Assembly: GCF_033115175.1 (NCBI RefSeq)
Contig: NC_084834.1
Coordinates: 7,785,294-7,849,293, forward strand
Source: Lepus europaeus
Lineage: Eukaryota; Chordata; Mammalia; Lagomorpha; Leporidae
Length of the DNA stretch: 64,000 bases
Direction: 5' to 3'
Of this stretch, positions 23,536 to 35,939 are shown piece by piece (the stretch's first letter is position 1; each line of letters starts with the position of its first letter). The notes under the pieces are model-generated. The model was not told where the DNA came from. It worked only from the letters and a program-made list of their open reading frames with translations, and made no database searches. The position numbers and the translations under genes were made by a program.

Positions 23536-24463
23536 GCCCGGTGCTGTGGCACAACAGGTTAAAGCCCCGTCCTGAAGTGCCGGCATCCCATAGGGGTGCC
23601 GGTTCTAGTCCCAGCTGCTCCTCTTCCAATCTATCTCTCTGCTATGGCCTGGGAAAGTAGTATAAGACGGCCCAAGTCCTTGCACCCACGCGGGAGACCC
23701 AGAAGAAGCTCCTGGCTCCTGGCTTCAGATTGGTGCAGCTCCAGCCATTGCGGCCATCTGGGGAGTGAACCAGTGGATGGAAGATCCCTCTGTCTCTACC
23801 TCTCTCTGTAACTCTGTCTTTCAAATAAAATAAAATAAATCTTAAAAAAATATTTCTAGGCTGGGGCCAGCCTTGTGGTGTAATGGGTAACATTGCAGCC
23901 CAAGATGCCTTTGTGCCCTGGATGCTCCACTTTTGATCCAGCCCCCTGCTAATGGCTGTAAAAAGCAGCAGAAGCCAGTGCCGTGGCTCACCTGGTTAAT
24001 CCTTTGCCTGCGGCGGTGGCATCCCATATGAGCACCAGTTCTAGTCCCGGCTGCTCCTCTTCCAGGCCAGCTCTCTGCTGTGGCCCGGGAAGGCAGTGGA
24101 GGATGGCCCCAGGGCTTGGGCCCTGCACCCACGTGGGAGACCAGGAAGAAGCACTCGGCTCCTGGCTTCGGATCAGCGCAGTGCCAGTCATGGCAGCCAT
24201 TTGGGTACTGAACCAAAGGAACGAAGACTTTTCTCTCTGTCTCTCTCACTGTCTATAACTCTATCTGTCAAATAAATAAATTAAAAAAAAAAAAGCAGCA
24301 GAAGACAGCCCAAGTGTTTGGACCCCTACTACCCATATGAGAGATCTGGATGAAGCTCCTGGCATTGGCCTGGAGAAAGACTTTCTCTCCCACTCTCAGC
24401 CTCTGCCCTGCCTCTGTGTAGCTTTGCCTTTCAAATAAATAAAATATCTTTAAAGAAAAGCAA
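23536..24463 (+). repeat. C-SINEs including a SINE inside a SINE
   Basis: One copy at about 23536-23855. A second copy at about 23864-24460 is split by a third at about 23975-24290. The insertion is flanked by the exact 14-base duplication aaaagcagcagaag at 23961-23974 and 24291-24304, which proves target-primed insertion. Confidence 0.9.
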
Positions 24464-25343
24464 AAATGCTTGGGATCACTAGCTATCAGAGGAATGCAAA
24501 TCAAAACCACAATGAGGTTTCACCTCACTCCCATTAGAACGGCTTTCATATAGAAATCAACAAATAACAAATGCAGGTGAGGATGTGGGGGAAAAAGTAC
24601 CCTAATCCTCTATTGGTGGGAATGTAAACTGGTAAAGCCACTATGGAAGACAGTATGGAGATACCTCACAAATCTGAATATAGACCTACCACATGACCCC
24701 AGCCATCCCATTCCTGGGAATTTACCCAAGGGAAATGAAATCAGCACATGAAAGAGTTATCTGCACCCCCATGTTATAGCCGCTCAATTCACAGTAGCTA
24801 AGCCATGGAATCAACCTAAATGCCTATCAACTGAAGGCTGGATAAAGAAAGTATGGGGTATGTATACCTCGGAGTACTACACAGCAGTAAAAGAATAATG
24901 AAATCCAGTCATTTGCAACAAAATGGATGAAACTGGAGAACATCACACCTAGTGAAATAAGCCAGTCCCAAAAGGACAGATACCATACGTTCTCCCTGAT
25001 CTGTGACAACTAACTGAGCACCTAAAAGGAAATCTGCAGAAGTGAAATTGACACTTTGAGAAGCAATGACTTTGAACAGCCCTTGTCTCAACTGTTAAGC
25101 AACAGTTTTTCCCCCATACTATTTGTTGAACTCTTAACATAGAGTTAATCATATGTGTATCAAGTTCATTGAAAACAGATCTTAGTAAAAAATAAGGATG
25201 GGAATAGGAGAGGGAGGAGGGCGGGTATGATGGGAAGATCACCATGTTCAGTGGCAAGAATCACTATGTTCTGAAAATTGCAATTGTGAAATGTATGAAG
25301 TTTGCATTCCTTAAATAAAAGTTTTCTGAGGAGAAAAAAAAAA
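24464..25343 (+). mobile_element. L1 3' end (copy 2)
   Basis: Starts inside ORF2 at the region that in other L1s reads as the block before the conserved IPFLG segment, and continues to the ORF2 stop at 25011-25013, the 3' UTR and a poly(A). It is 5'-truncated, with SINE sequence directly upstream. It extends copy 1 upstream by about 290 bases. Confidence 0.85.
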
Positions 25344-26003
25344 GAAACCTCTTTTCCTGACAACTCTTTGTTTTTTAAAAAAGATTAATTTATTTATTTG
25401 AAAGTCAGAATTACACAGAGAGGCAGAGAGAGAGAGAGAGAGAGATCGGTCTTCCATCCGATGGTTCACTCCCGAATTAGCCACAATGGCTGGAGCTGAG
25501 CTGAACCGAAGCCAGGAGCCAGGAGCTTCTTCCGGGTCTCCCACGCGGGTGCAGGGGCCCAAGGACTTGGGCCATATTCCACTGCCTTCCCAGGCCATAG
25601 CAGAGAGCTGAATCGGAAGAGCAGCAGCTGGGACTAGAACCGGCGACCATATGGGATGCTGGCGCTTCAGGCCAGGGCGTTAACCTGCTTCACCAGGGCA
25701 CCTTCGACAACTCTTTCAAAAACAAAACAAATAGAAAAAAGTCTGTCTTTAAGCAGAGGGTTAACGCCCTGGCCTGAAGTGCTGGCATCCCACATGGGTG
25801 CTGGTTCGAATCAGGACTGCTCCTCTTCCAATCCAGCTCACTGCTATGGCCTGGGAAAGCAGCTGAACATGGTCCAACTCCCCCCCCCCCCCCCCCCCGG
25901 AAGGAGCTCCTGGCTTCAGATCGGCGCAGCTCTGGCCGTTGCAGCCAATTGGGGAGTGAATCATCAGATGGAAGACCTCTCTCTCTCTCTCTCTCTCTGG
26001 AAG

Positions 26004-26053
<50 letters not shown>

Positions 26054-26090
26054 GTCTCTTTCAAGTAAATAAATAAATCTTAAAAAGAAA
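25344..26090. repeat. SINE pair after L1 copy 2, with C tract and (CT)n
   Basis: A minus-strand C-SINE at about 25375-25700, then a plus-strand C-SINE at about 25755-26090 with its head missing. The second contains a 19-base C run at 25880-25898 and a long CT dinucleotide array at about 25978-26052, interrupted once by ggaaga. Confidence 0.8.
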
Positions 26091-26469
26091 AAAAAGTCAA
26101 ACTGGGTTCTGTAGGAGCCTACATATGTCATCTCATTTCCTCAGTGTTCTGAGTTCACCTCCTAAAATCTACACATCTGGTCCTCCCTCTGCTCCAGTAC
26201 ACAGGCCTCTCTGCCCTTCTTCTGCATTCTTATCAACTCCAACCATCACAGGATAAATGTGGAGAGTCTACCGTATGCTAGCCATGTAAAGAATAACATC
26301 ACTTAGGAAGCAGTACTGTCATCGTCTCCATCACACAGAACAGCAAACAAGATCCAAGGAGTTTAACATAGCTCAGGGTCTCAGAACACAATGCAGATAC
26401 GACATAATAATAAAAATGCTGTATTTATGTGATAATATATTTGCATCTACAGCTACCATTAAATTATCT
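26091..26469. other. Unique DNA before the CpG island
   Basis: About 380 bases without SINEs or CpG enrichment. No feature recognised. Confidence 0.35.
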
Positions 26470-27430
26470 AGCAAAGGGAGGGAGATGATGGGCAAAACAT
26501 GTGAGTATGGGCTCACGGGTGGGTGGTTTACTCGGGAGCAAGTCCCACACACCTAGCGCAGGTGCAGCCCGGGTCAGGGGCACGTCCTTTACAGACCGTG
26601 CAACCAGTCTTGGAGCCACCACTCCTGCAACTTTTCCAGAACTGCACGCCTCTGGGATCAGTCTGGTGGATGCACCCTGCCAGCCCTGCGAATCCTGCCC
26701 GTCCTGGAACGCGCCGCTCCCATGAAGCCTCCCCACAGCTGGTTTGGGGTTTCCGCCACCCCAGGCCGCCCTGGCCGCAAGATGCCGCCTTCCTGGACCT
26801 TCCCAGCGGAGCGAGCCCTGTCTGAGTCCTCGGAGCTGCAGGCTCCGGACGTGCGGTCCAGCCTGGCTCCTCCTGCGCCGCGTCTCCTCCGCCCACCGGG
26901 AGGCGCCCTGGGAGGGGTCCCCACCCACAGCGTGGCCGGCGCGGTCGCCCGCTCGCTCGGGTCAGACCGGGCCGTCCTCGGGGTCCCTGTGTGGCCCGGC
27001 CACAGTCAGCACCTGTGGGGGTAACACCATTCCGGCTGTTACCCCAGGGGGAACGGCTGGTGCCCTCGACATTCATCCTGGGTCTCTCTCTGCAGGTTCT
27101 TGTCAAGCACCCGACTCCCGAACCGCTCGGTCCTGTGGCCAACCACGCACACACTGGACGCTTCCGCAGTAAAGGATCCCGCGAATCCACACAGGCACGG
27201 CCACGGTCTCCGCCCGGGCTAGCGGCAGACTCCGTCCAGGCTCCCCTTGCCGCGTCTCGCTGGGGACGAGGGTGCGTTCCGAGCCGGGACAGCGTTTCTG
27301 CCGGAGCTCACCGCCCGCACCCCCAGGCCCGGCACCGAGCAGAAGCCTCTGGCACCATCTGCTGGGAAACTTCGGGAAAACCAACACGCGTGGGCTTAGA
27401 ACATCTAAAGGAGGCCACTGGTTTGGACTG
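26470..27430. promoter_or_regulatory. Orphan CpG island, possibly with a degraded exon
   Basis: CpG is dense here (for example cggcgcggtcgcccgctcgctcgg at about 26938) while the flanks are AT-rich and CpG-poor. Several frames are open through it, up to 220 codons on the minus strand, as expected for GC-rich DNA. No TATA box. No TRIM gene starts within 8 kb on either strand. It may be the promoter of an unannotated noncoding RNA or of a small lineage-variable gene such as FAM218A, which I recall lies near TRIM61 in human. Confidence 0.5.
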
Positions 27431-27674
27431 AGCTCCCAAACTATGCCCAGCAGACCAAACTAACAATGCAAACTACACATGCTAGAATTTTTCTGAGTTG
27501 TCTATTTACCTTCTGAGAAATCAGGAGAGAGAATAGCCAAATTCCAGGAAGCTGGTTTTAGCAGGTGTAAAGAAGACCCTCTGATTTAACTTTACAAAGA
27601 AAACAATTTTGAAAGGACCAATCTGCTTTTTTCCCCCCGAAACACTGACTTTCATAGAAACTTGGGGCTTTTTT

Positions 27675-28205
27675 ATTTTTTAACATTTATTTGAAAGGCA
27701 GAGCAACTGAGGGAGCTTCTATCTGCTGGTTCACTCTCTGAATGCTGGGCCAGGCGGAAGGCAGGAGCCAGGAATTCCATCTAAGTATCCAACGGGCATG
27801 GCAGGAATCCAGGTACATGGGCCATCACCTACTGCATCCAGGCACATTAGCAAGAAGCTGGATTGGAACAGACTCAGGATTCAATACTAGGCACGGGGGC
27901 CGGGTTCTAGTCCCGGTTGCTCCTCTTCCAGTCCAGCTCTCTGCTGTGGCCCGGGAGGGCAGTGGAGGATGGCCCAAGTGCTTGGGCCCTGCACCCCATG
28001 GGAGACCAGGAGGAAGCACCTGGCTCCTGGCTTTGGATTCGCACAGTGCCGGCCGTGGTGGCCATTTGGGGAGTGAACCAGCGGAAGGAAGACCTTTCTG
28101 TCTGTCTATAACTCTGTCAAAAAAAAAAAAAAAAAATACTAGGCACGGATGGGTCTCTGGTGGTGGCTTAAGTTGCTGCCCCACAATGCTGCCCTCAAAT
28201 CTGCC
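27675..28205. repeat. Minus-strand SINE split by a plus-strand SINE
   Basis: Host SINE at about 27675-27896 and 28149-28195. The guest lies at about 27897-28134 and is 5'-truncated. The exact duplication aatactaggcacgg is present at 27883-27896 and 28135-28148. Confidence 0.88.
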
Positions 28206-28707
28206 TTTTCTATTTCTGCTTTCCTAAAGCCTTTTTCTGTCTACAAAACCGAACTCTGCTCAGTTCACCAGAATACTCATTCTATTTGATAGAATGACAT
28301 GTTGCCCTATGGTAAAATGGAAATACGTGCCAGTTAAGATCTTTAACTAATTTTGTCTTTCTAAAGTTTGAATCCAAAACATCCAAAGATTTTAACCCTC
28401 TGTAGACTGTTGAAGTGTCCAGAAATTATACAATTTTTGCTACATCCAAAAGCATCCTGAGGATAAAACAATTTTTCCTTTAATGATCTGAGAGTAAGTG
28501 TTTTTAAACAGCTTCATTGAGGTAGAGTTGACAATGAAGTACAAGTTATATGTGCAGTTTCATGAGTGTTGACAAAAGTATAGTGTATGACAGTATAATC
28601 AATATAATGAAAATATCCACACACCCCAAATGATATTTAATCTAGAAGAGTGCTCTGTCCCTCCTGCTTGCCTTTCATGTTCACTTTTTCAAAATTTTTA
28701 CTTACTA
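28206..28707. mobile_element. Old L1 fragment within unique DNA
   Basis: The stretch at about 28500-28690 (aacagcttcattgaggtaga onward, with a later segment resembling aatgaaaatatccacacacccc) resembles the 3' part of old L1M elements. The rest shows nothing recognisable. Confidence 0.5.
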
Positions 28708-30006
28708 TGGCCAGCACTGTTGCACATCAGGCTAAGCCACCATCTGCAGTGCTGCCATCCTATATGGGTGCAGGTTTGGTTTGAGTCCCGATTGCTCCAC
28801 TTCTGATCCTGCTCCCTGCTAATGTGCCTGGGAAAGCAGTAGAGGATGACAGAAGTCCTTGGGCCCCTGCACCCATATGGGAAACCTGGAAGAAGCTCCT
28901 GGCTCCTGGCTTCTGCCTGGCCCAGCCGGAGCCATTGCAGCCATTTGGGGAGTGAACCAGTGGATGAAAGATCTCTCTCCCCCGCCCTACCCTCTCTACC
29001 CTAACTCTGTAATTTTTTTTTCTCCTTTTTTTTTTAATTTTTTTTTTTTATTTTTGACAGGCAGAGTGGACAGTGAGAGAGAGAGAGACAGAGAGAAAGG
29101 TCTTCCTTTGCCGTTGGTTCACCCTCTAATGGCCGCCGCGGTAGCGCGCTGCGGCCGGCGCACCGCGCTGTTCCGATGGCAGGAGCCAGGTGCTTCTCCT
29201 GGTCTCCCATGGGGTGCAGAGCCCAAACACTTGGGCCATCCTCCACTGCACTCCCGGGCCACAGCAGAGAGCTGGCCTGGAAGAGGGGCAACCGGGACAG
29301 GATCGGTGCCCCGACCGGGACTAGAACCCGGTGTGCCGGCGCCGCAAGGCGGAGGATTAGCCTGTTGAGCCACGGCGCCGGCCTCCAAACTCTGTAATTC
29401 TTTCAAAGAAATAAATCTCTTTTTTAAAAGATTTTATTTATTTGAGAGGTAGAGTTACAGACAGTGAGAGGGTTCACTCCCCAGATGCCCGCAACGGCCA
29501 GAGCTATGCCGATCCGAAGCCAGGAGCCAGGAGCCAGGAGCTTCTTCCTGGTCCACCATACGGGTGCAGGGGCCAATGACTTGGGCCATGTTCTGCTTTC
29601 CCAGGCCACAGCAGAGAACTGGATCAGAAGAGGAGCAGCCGGGACTAGAACCAGCGCCCATATGGGATGCTGGCACCGCAGGCAGAGATTTAATCTACTG
29701 CGCCACAGCGCCAGCCCAATAAATCTTTTAAAAATTTTTTTACTTGGTTATTATTTGTTCAGCCTCCAAATGCTGGCAATATCCAGAGGTGGGGCAGGCC
29801 AAAGCCAGAAGCCAGGAGCCAAGGACTCAACCCACATCTCCCATGTAGTTAGCAGGAACCCAACTACTTGAGCCATCACCTAATCCCTTCTAGGCTTTAT
29901 ATTAGCAGGAAGCCGGAATCAGAAGCAGAACTGGGACTTGAACTGAGGCACTCATATGTGGGAAGTGGGTGTCCAACTGGCAGCTTAAGTGCTGAACCAA
30001 TCACGT
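28708..30006. repeat. Stack of four SINEs, one nested
   Basis: A plus-strand SINE at about 28708-29014 and 29388-29420 is split by a minus-strand young C-SINE (about 29035-29385). The flanking duplication aactctgtaatt lies at 29003-29014 and 29388-29399. Minus-strand copies follow at about 29420-29717 and 29735-30005. Confidence 0.85.
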
Positions 30007-30238
30007 CTATGAAGACTACAGGACAGCTATCTGTTGACTGTGTCAAACTGCAGATGCACCTAGTCATTTCCTCATGATCAAATTCATGGTAAATGATTTA
30101 GGCCAGAATACAGTAACGCTTCTAAATTTTTATGGAAAACAGAATTAAAATTTATTTAGATGCAAAAATTTTGGAAAGACATGTCTATAAGGGGTTTGCA
30201 AAGAGCAAGGCAAATGCACATCATGGAAAAACTGGGGT

Positions 30239-31592
30239 GGACATTCGGGGCAGTGGTGAAGATGCTGCTTGCGATGCCAACATTCCGTATTGGAATGCTT
30301 GGATTTTAGTCTCCTCCCTGTTTCTGGTTCCAGCCTCCTGCTTATGTGTACCCTGGAGGGAGCTGGTGACGGCCCAAGTGGTTGGGTCCCTGCCACCCAT
30401 GTGGGAGACTTAGATTGAGTTCTTGGTTCCTGGCTTCAGTGTGGCTCAGCCCCAACCACTGCAAGCATTTGGCGAGTGAACCAACAGATGGGAGACCCCT
30501 GTGTGTGTCTCTCTGCCTTTCAAATAGTTTTTTTATATATATAAATTTCTGTGCATTTCAATTTTTTAAAACATTTTTATTGCATTTTCCATGAATTTTT
30601 TTGTTTGAAGTACTCTCACATTACAGGCTGCATTGTGTTCTTCCCACTGTCTCACATTAGAGGTACACACAGTGTCAGTCTGATCACTTTGCTCAGAGGT
30701 GTCTGAGACCTATCTCCAGTATAAAGGTCCCTTTCCCCTTCATAATTAAAAGGAGTTTTGGAGTGAATATTCTGTTCCCTAACATTTTCCAAAAGGCTTT
30801 AACAACCATTGATGATTCTTGCTGGACTCTGTGATCACATTATAAGTAGCAAATGGTTCTCTAATTTTGTACCCTGACATTTAATTGCCAGCAATCAGTA
30901 AAGAAAAGCTTTACTTTTCCTTCCTGCCAATCAGAAATTACACATTAAAGGGTGGGTGGGCCGGTGCCGTGGCTCAATAGGCTAATCCTCCGCCTGCAGC
31001 ACCAACACTGTGTTCTAGTCCCAGTCGGGGCACCAGCTCTGTACCGGTTGCCCCTCTTCCAGTCCAGCTTTCTGCTGTGGCCCAGGAATGCAGTGGAGGA
31101 TGGTCCAAGTGCTTGGGCCCTGTACCCCATGGGAGACCAGCAGAAGCACCTGGCTCCTGGCTTCAGATCAGCGCGGTGCACAGGCCACAGCGGCCATTGG
31201 AGGGTGAAGCAAGGAAAAAGGAAGACCTTTTTCTCTCTCTGACTGTCCACTCTGCCTGTCAAAAAAAAAAAAAAAAGATGGGTGGTATGGCACAGCAGGT
31301 TGAACTACCACTTAGTCACCTGAATTCCATTCCAGAGTGTCAGCTTGAGTTCTGGCTACTTTGTTTCCAAATCAGCTCCCTACTAATGCTACTGGGAAAC
31401 TGCAGGTGGTGACTCAGGTACCTGAGTTCCTGCCACCCATGTGGGAAGACCTGGATGGAGTTCCTGCTCCTGGTTTGAGCATGGCCTGGCTCCAGTTGTT
31501 TCAGGTTTTTGGAGAGTAAACCAGCAGATGGAAAATCTCCTTCCCCCACGCCCCAACCATGTCACCTTTCAAATAAATAAATCTTTAAAACA
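30239..31592 (+). repeat. Three plus-strand C-SINEs
   Basis: About 30239-30535, 30957-31276 and 31280-31590. The AT-rich stretch 30536-30956 between the first two shows nothing recognisable. Confidence 0.8.
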
Positions 31593-31736
31593 AGAACTCA
31601 TACATGAGATTCGTGTGCTGTGATCCATTAGTCTTGTTTGGGAGACCCAGAGAATTCCAAATTTAGCTGGCTGAGTCCACTCAGCTGCAGTCTGTGTCCT
31701 TGTGACTGGCGAGTACCGCCAGTGTTTGAGCATATT

Positions 31737-32611
31737 TTTTTTAAAGATTTTATTTATTTGAAAGAGTTATAGAGAGAGGTAGAGACAGAGAGAGAGAGAA
31801 AGAGAGAGAGGTCTTCCATCCTTTGGTTCATTCCCCAAATAGCCACAATGGCCAGAGCTTGGCCGATCTGAAGCCAGGAGCTTCTTCCAGGCCTCCCACA
31901 TGGGTGCAGGGCCCCAAACATTTGGACTAGCCTCCATTACTCTCCCAGGCACATCAGCAGGGAGCTGGAAGTGGAATAGCCAGGACTCAAACCTGCGCCC
32001 ATATGGGATGCCGGTGCTGAAGGCCAGGGCTTTAACCAGCTGCACCATAGCACTGGCCACTTGGGCATATTCTTGCTCTGTCATCCAAGGGGTTTGGTCT
32101 CATCTTGTTCTTTCCTGGTCACAGACCAAGGAGAAACCACTTCTCCTAGACATCCTGCTCCTTTTATTGGTAAAGGGCATTTACAAGTCCAGACCTGAGG
32201 GCATAAACTCTCCTAAGTTTTTGATGTAAGAGATGTGAGGGTGTTAAGAATGTGGAGCATCGGTGCCGACGCCGCTCAATAGGCTAATTCTCCACCTTGC
32301 AGCGCCGGCACACCGGGTTCTAGTCCCGGTCGGGGCACCGATCCTGTCCCGGTTGCCCCTCTTCCAGGCCAGCTCTCTGCTGTGGCCAGGGAGTGCAGTG
32401 GAGGATGGCCCAAGTGCTTGGGCCCTGCACCCCATGGGAGACTAGGAGAAGCACCTGGCTCCTGCCATCGGATCAGCGCGGAGCGCCGGCTGCAGCGGCC
32501 ATTGGAGGGTGAACCAACGGCAAAGGAAGACCTTTCTCTCTGTCTCTCATTATCCACTCTGCCTGTCAAAAAAAATTAAAAATTAAAAAAAAAAAGAATG
32601 TGGAGCATCGG
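31737..32611. repeat. Minus-strand and plus-strand C-SINEs
   Basis: A minus-strand copy at about 31737-32058, then unique DNA, then a plus-strand copy at about 32264-32593. The latter has an 18-base exact duplication aagaatgtggagcatcgg at 32246-32263 and 32594-32611, so it is a recent insertion. Confidence 0.9.
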
Positions 32612-33132
32612 AGAATGTATCTTATTTACGATTTCCCACAGTAGCTCATACTGCTTCATGAACGGCAGCAGAAGACATGATAATACTGGAACAGAGGCAA
32701 ACACCTTTTACTAGTTGCACAACAGGCAGTATAGCTTTGTGGTGTTACCAACTTCCTATGTTTCACAATCCAGTGGGGAAGGGGCTGGATGGATGCTGTA
32801 TGCAGAGCAGGCAAGCATCATAATCGAGGAGACTCACACCAGGGTATCCTGGTCCCTTCTTATGGGCTGCAGGCAACCTCTGCTCAACCTTGGCCCCAAA
32901 AGGAAGCAGCATCTTGCTTACACCACAGAACACCCACACATGCCCTCTGCCTTCCAAAGCACTGCCTCATACAAACATCCCTGAAGAAACAGTCCAGAAC
33001 AGAAAGGCACTCACAAGTTCTGAAGATGGTACACGTGAAGACACAACAGAGCAGACTGAAAAGCAGGATTGAAACAGGGGTAGACGCTGGCCTGGAGGCT
33101 TGCAAACTTGGACCTTGATGTAGCTATTAAGA
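32612..33132. other. Unique DNA, no feature seen
   Basis: About 520 bases without SINEs. Open frames reach 109 codons but show no recognised domain. Confidence 0.35.
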
Positions 33133-34125
33133 ACAATGTTTTTTTTCAATTTATTTGACAGGTAGAGTTATAGACAGTGAGAGGGAGAGGGAGAGACAGA
33201 GACAAAGGTCTTCCTTCCGTTGGTTCACTCCCCTAATGGCTGCTATGGCCGGCATTGTGCCGATCTGAAGCCAGGAGCCAAGTGCTTCCTCCCGGTTTCC
33301 CATGCGGGTGCAGGGGCCCAAGCACTTGGGCCATCCTCCACTACCTTCCCAGGCCACAGCAGAGAGCTAGACTGGAAGAGGAGCAGCCGGGACTAGAACT
33401 GGTGCCCATATGGGATGCCGGCGCTGCACGCGGAGGATTAATTAAGTGAGCCACGGTGCTGGCCCCTATTAAGAACAATTTTAGTGGAGCGGGAAATAGA
33501 GACATGAAGAGGACCCTGTGAGGATGTTTATCCCAAGCAGTCATCTGGAACAGTTGTTTTCAAATGCGGTCCCTGGACCAGAGGTATCAGAAAGACACAA
33601 AATTTATGACACTCATCAAAACAACTGTATCAGGAGCTCTGGAGGTAGGTCAGTAGAGCCCAGAAATCTGTCATAAAAAGCCCCCAAATAGGGGGTTGGT
33701 ATTCCTCCTGGTCTCCTATGTGGGTGCAGGGGCCAAAGGGCTATGGATGATCTTCCACTGCTTTCCAAGAAAGCTGGAAATAGAGCTGGAGCCTGGCATT
33801 TATCACCATAGGATGCAGGAGCTTTTTTTAAAAAAAATATTTATATGAAAGACAATTATGTTGGCAATGGGAAGAGAATCTTCCATCTGCTGGTTCACTC
33901 CCCAAATGGCTACAACAGCTAGGACTAGGCCAGGCCCAAATCAGGCACCTGGAACTCCATTTTAGTCTCCCACAAGTGGCAGGGACCCAAACAAATGGGC
34001 CACCTTCTGCTGCTTTGCCAGGCCCATTAGCAAGGAGATGGAACAGAAGTGGAGCTGCCAGAATTGGAACCAGCACTCATATGGGATACAGCAGTCTTAA
34101 CAGATAGGCCAAATGCCCACTCCTA
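33133..34125 (-). repeat. Three minus-strand SINE copies or pieces
   Basis: Full copy at about 33133-33465, a short piece at about 33690-33800, and a diverged copy at about 33826-34125. Unique DNA lies at 33466-33689. Confidence 0.75.
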
Positions 34126-35045
34126 CTAATACCTTTTCATATGCATGCTGTTCATCTGCTCTTTTTATATTATGCAATCTCCTGTATTTTTATCTTATGT
34201 TTATATCAGTATATGGCCAATTGATCTAAGGGTCTTTCCCCCTTGTGAGCATCATTCTGGCTGTCACATTCCAATCTGGAAAACCTACTTTAGGCCTGTA
34301 AAGCTGTCAGCCTTCTAATCACTATTCTGGGACCTGATCTCTCTGCTTTTGGATTTCCTGGTTGATCCTATGCCTCCCTCTTTATCTTTTCAAGTGTCAT
34401 CACCTCAAATGTTGCAGTGTTGTCAAGTTTGAGGGATTCTGCATGTCTGAAAATGATTCTTTTCTACCCATATTTATGTGATCATTAAACCAAATATACA
34501 CTTCTACATATGACATCCTTATAATTTTGAAAACACGATAGTTTTGATAAATATGAAACCAGTCTCACTTTTGATACTTTGGGTACCACTGTTGCTTGTA
34601 TTTCTTTAAAGATATTTTTTTATTCCTACTGTTCTGAACTTTTTTTTACTCTGCTCTACTGAATAATCAAATACCCAGCCTAGAATTATACAAGATGAGC
34701 CAAACAAAGATTCTTCTCCTCAAGCAGCATTAAGGAGAGACAGTAGACAATAAAATAATAAAGAGTTGGATGTTGGATGCTGATCAAATGATATGGTCAA
34801 GATGAAAAGTAGACAGATGTCCAGGGCATGGGAGTGCTATGGGCAGGGGAAGGTTAGCTATGGGAGGCAGGCTGACCAGGGTAGGTAGGCATCTTAGGGA
34901 AACGTGGAATCTGAACAGAAGTACGAGGTGAGGGAGTCAGACTTGCAAATAGCAGGGTGGGGCATTTCAGGGTGAATAGCCACAGCCAAATGGCAAGGAA
35001 GTTAGCAACTGAAGTAGTGAGTTATGGGAAAAATAGAAGGAGTGG
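34126..35045. other. Unique AT-rich DNA, no feature seen
   Basis: About 900 bases without SINEs or long frames. Confidence 0.35.
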
Positions 35046-35299
35046 GGGACAGTGCTGTGGTATAGCAGGTAAAGCAGTCGCCTGCTGTGCCGGCATCCCA
35101 TATAGGCGCCAGTTCAAGTCCTGGCTGCTCCACTTCCAATCCAGTTCTCTGCTATGGCTTGGGAAAGCAGAAGATGGCCCAAGTCCTTGAGCCCCTGCAC
35201 CTACATGGGGGACCCGAAAGAAGCTCCTGGTTTGTGGCTTCCAATCAGCATGGTGCCGGCCATTGTGGCCATCTGGGGAGTGAACCAGTGGATGGAAGA

Positions 35300-35342
<43 letters not shown>

Positions 35343-35385
35343 CTGGCTCTCTGTAACTCTTTCAAATAAATAAATCTTTATAAAA
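35046..35385 (+). repeat. C-SINE with CT array
   Basis: Plus-strand copy. The CT tract is expanded at about 35304-35338. It lies 3' of TRIM60. Confidence 0.85.
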
Positions 35386-35697
35386 AGTAGGAATGAAGTC
35401 AGAAATGTGGCTTAGTACAGGTATTAAGTGTGGGGGGAAAGAGTATACAAATTTAAAATTTGCTTTCCACAGAAATAAGGCAAGCGTGACAACTGATATA
35501 CACATTAAAGAACAGAAACATCTAATGAGATATATGGAGGTAAACAGAAGAATCCAGTAAACAGTAGGTTCCATGTATGTGAGCATAACAGTAGGTCCGT
35601 ATACATAAGCATGACATTTAAGTAACAATTTATATAACTTCAGAGGACTGACATCATTTTTAAAAAGAATCGAATGGGCCATTATAAATCAAAATAT

Positions 35698-35703
35698 TTT
35701 ATT
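35698..35703 (-). terminator. Candidate poly(A) signal of TRIM60
   Basis: AATAAA on the minus strand, about 240 bases downstream of the TRIM60 stop codon, in AT-rich DNA free of SINEs. Confidence 0.45.
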
Positions 35704-35939
35704 GGGCGTGTTAAATTTTCAAATCTTTTATATTGGAATTCAAACAACTTGACAGTTGATATTTATAACATTTATGAAATTCACATTACTATCACATTTT
35801 CTCTAGTTGCAGAAAATAGGAGAGAAAAATCTATTTTTGTTTTCAGTGGGAAAATGTCAAAGGATTCCAGAAATAACAAAATTAAAATTTACTAAGTTAT
35901 CCCTATTAACTAAAACAGAATCATTAACCACCATGTTTT

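Noticed and set aside
26528-27190. 220-codon open frame on the minus strand
   Set aside because: Frames are open in several phases at once across this CpG-rich block, no domain is recognisable, and no start or splice context supports it. Kept only as part of the CpG island.
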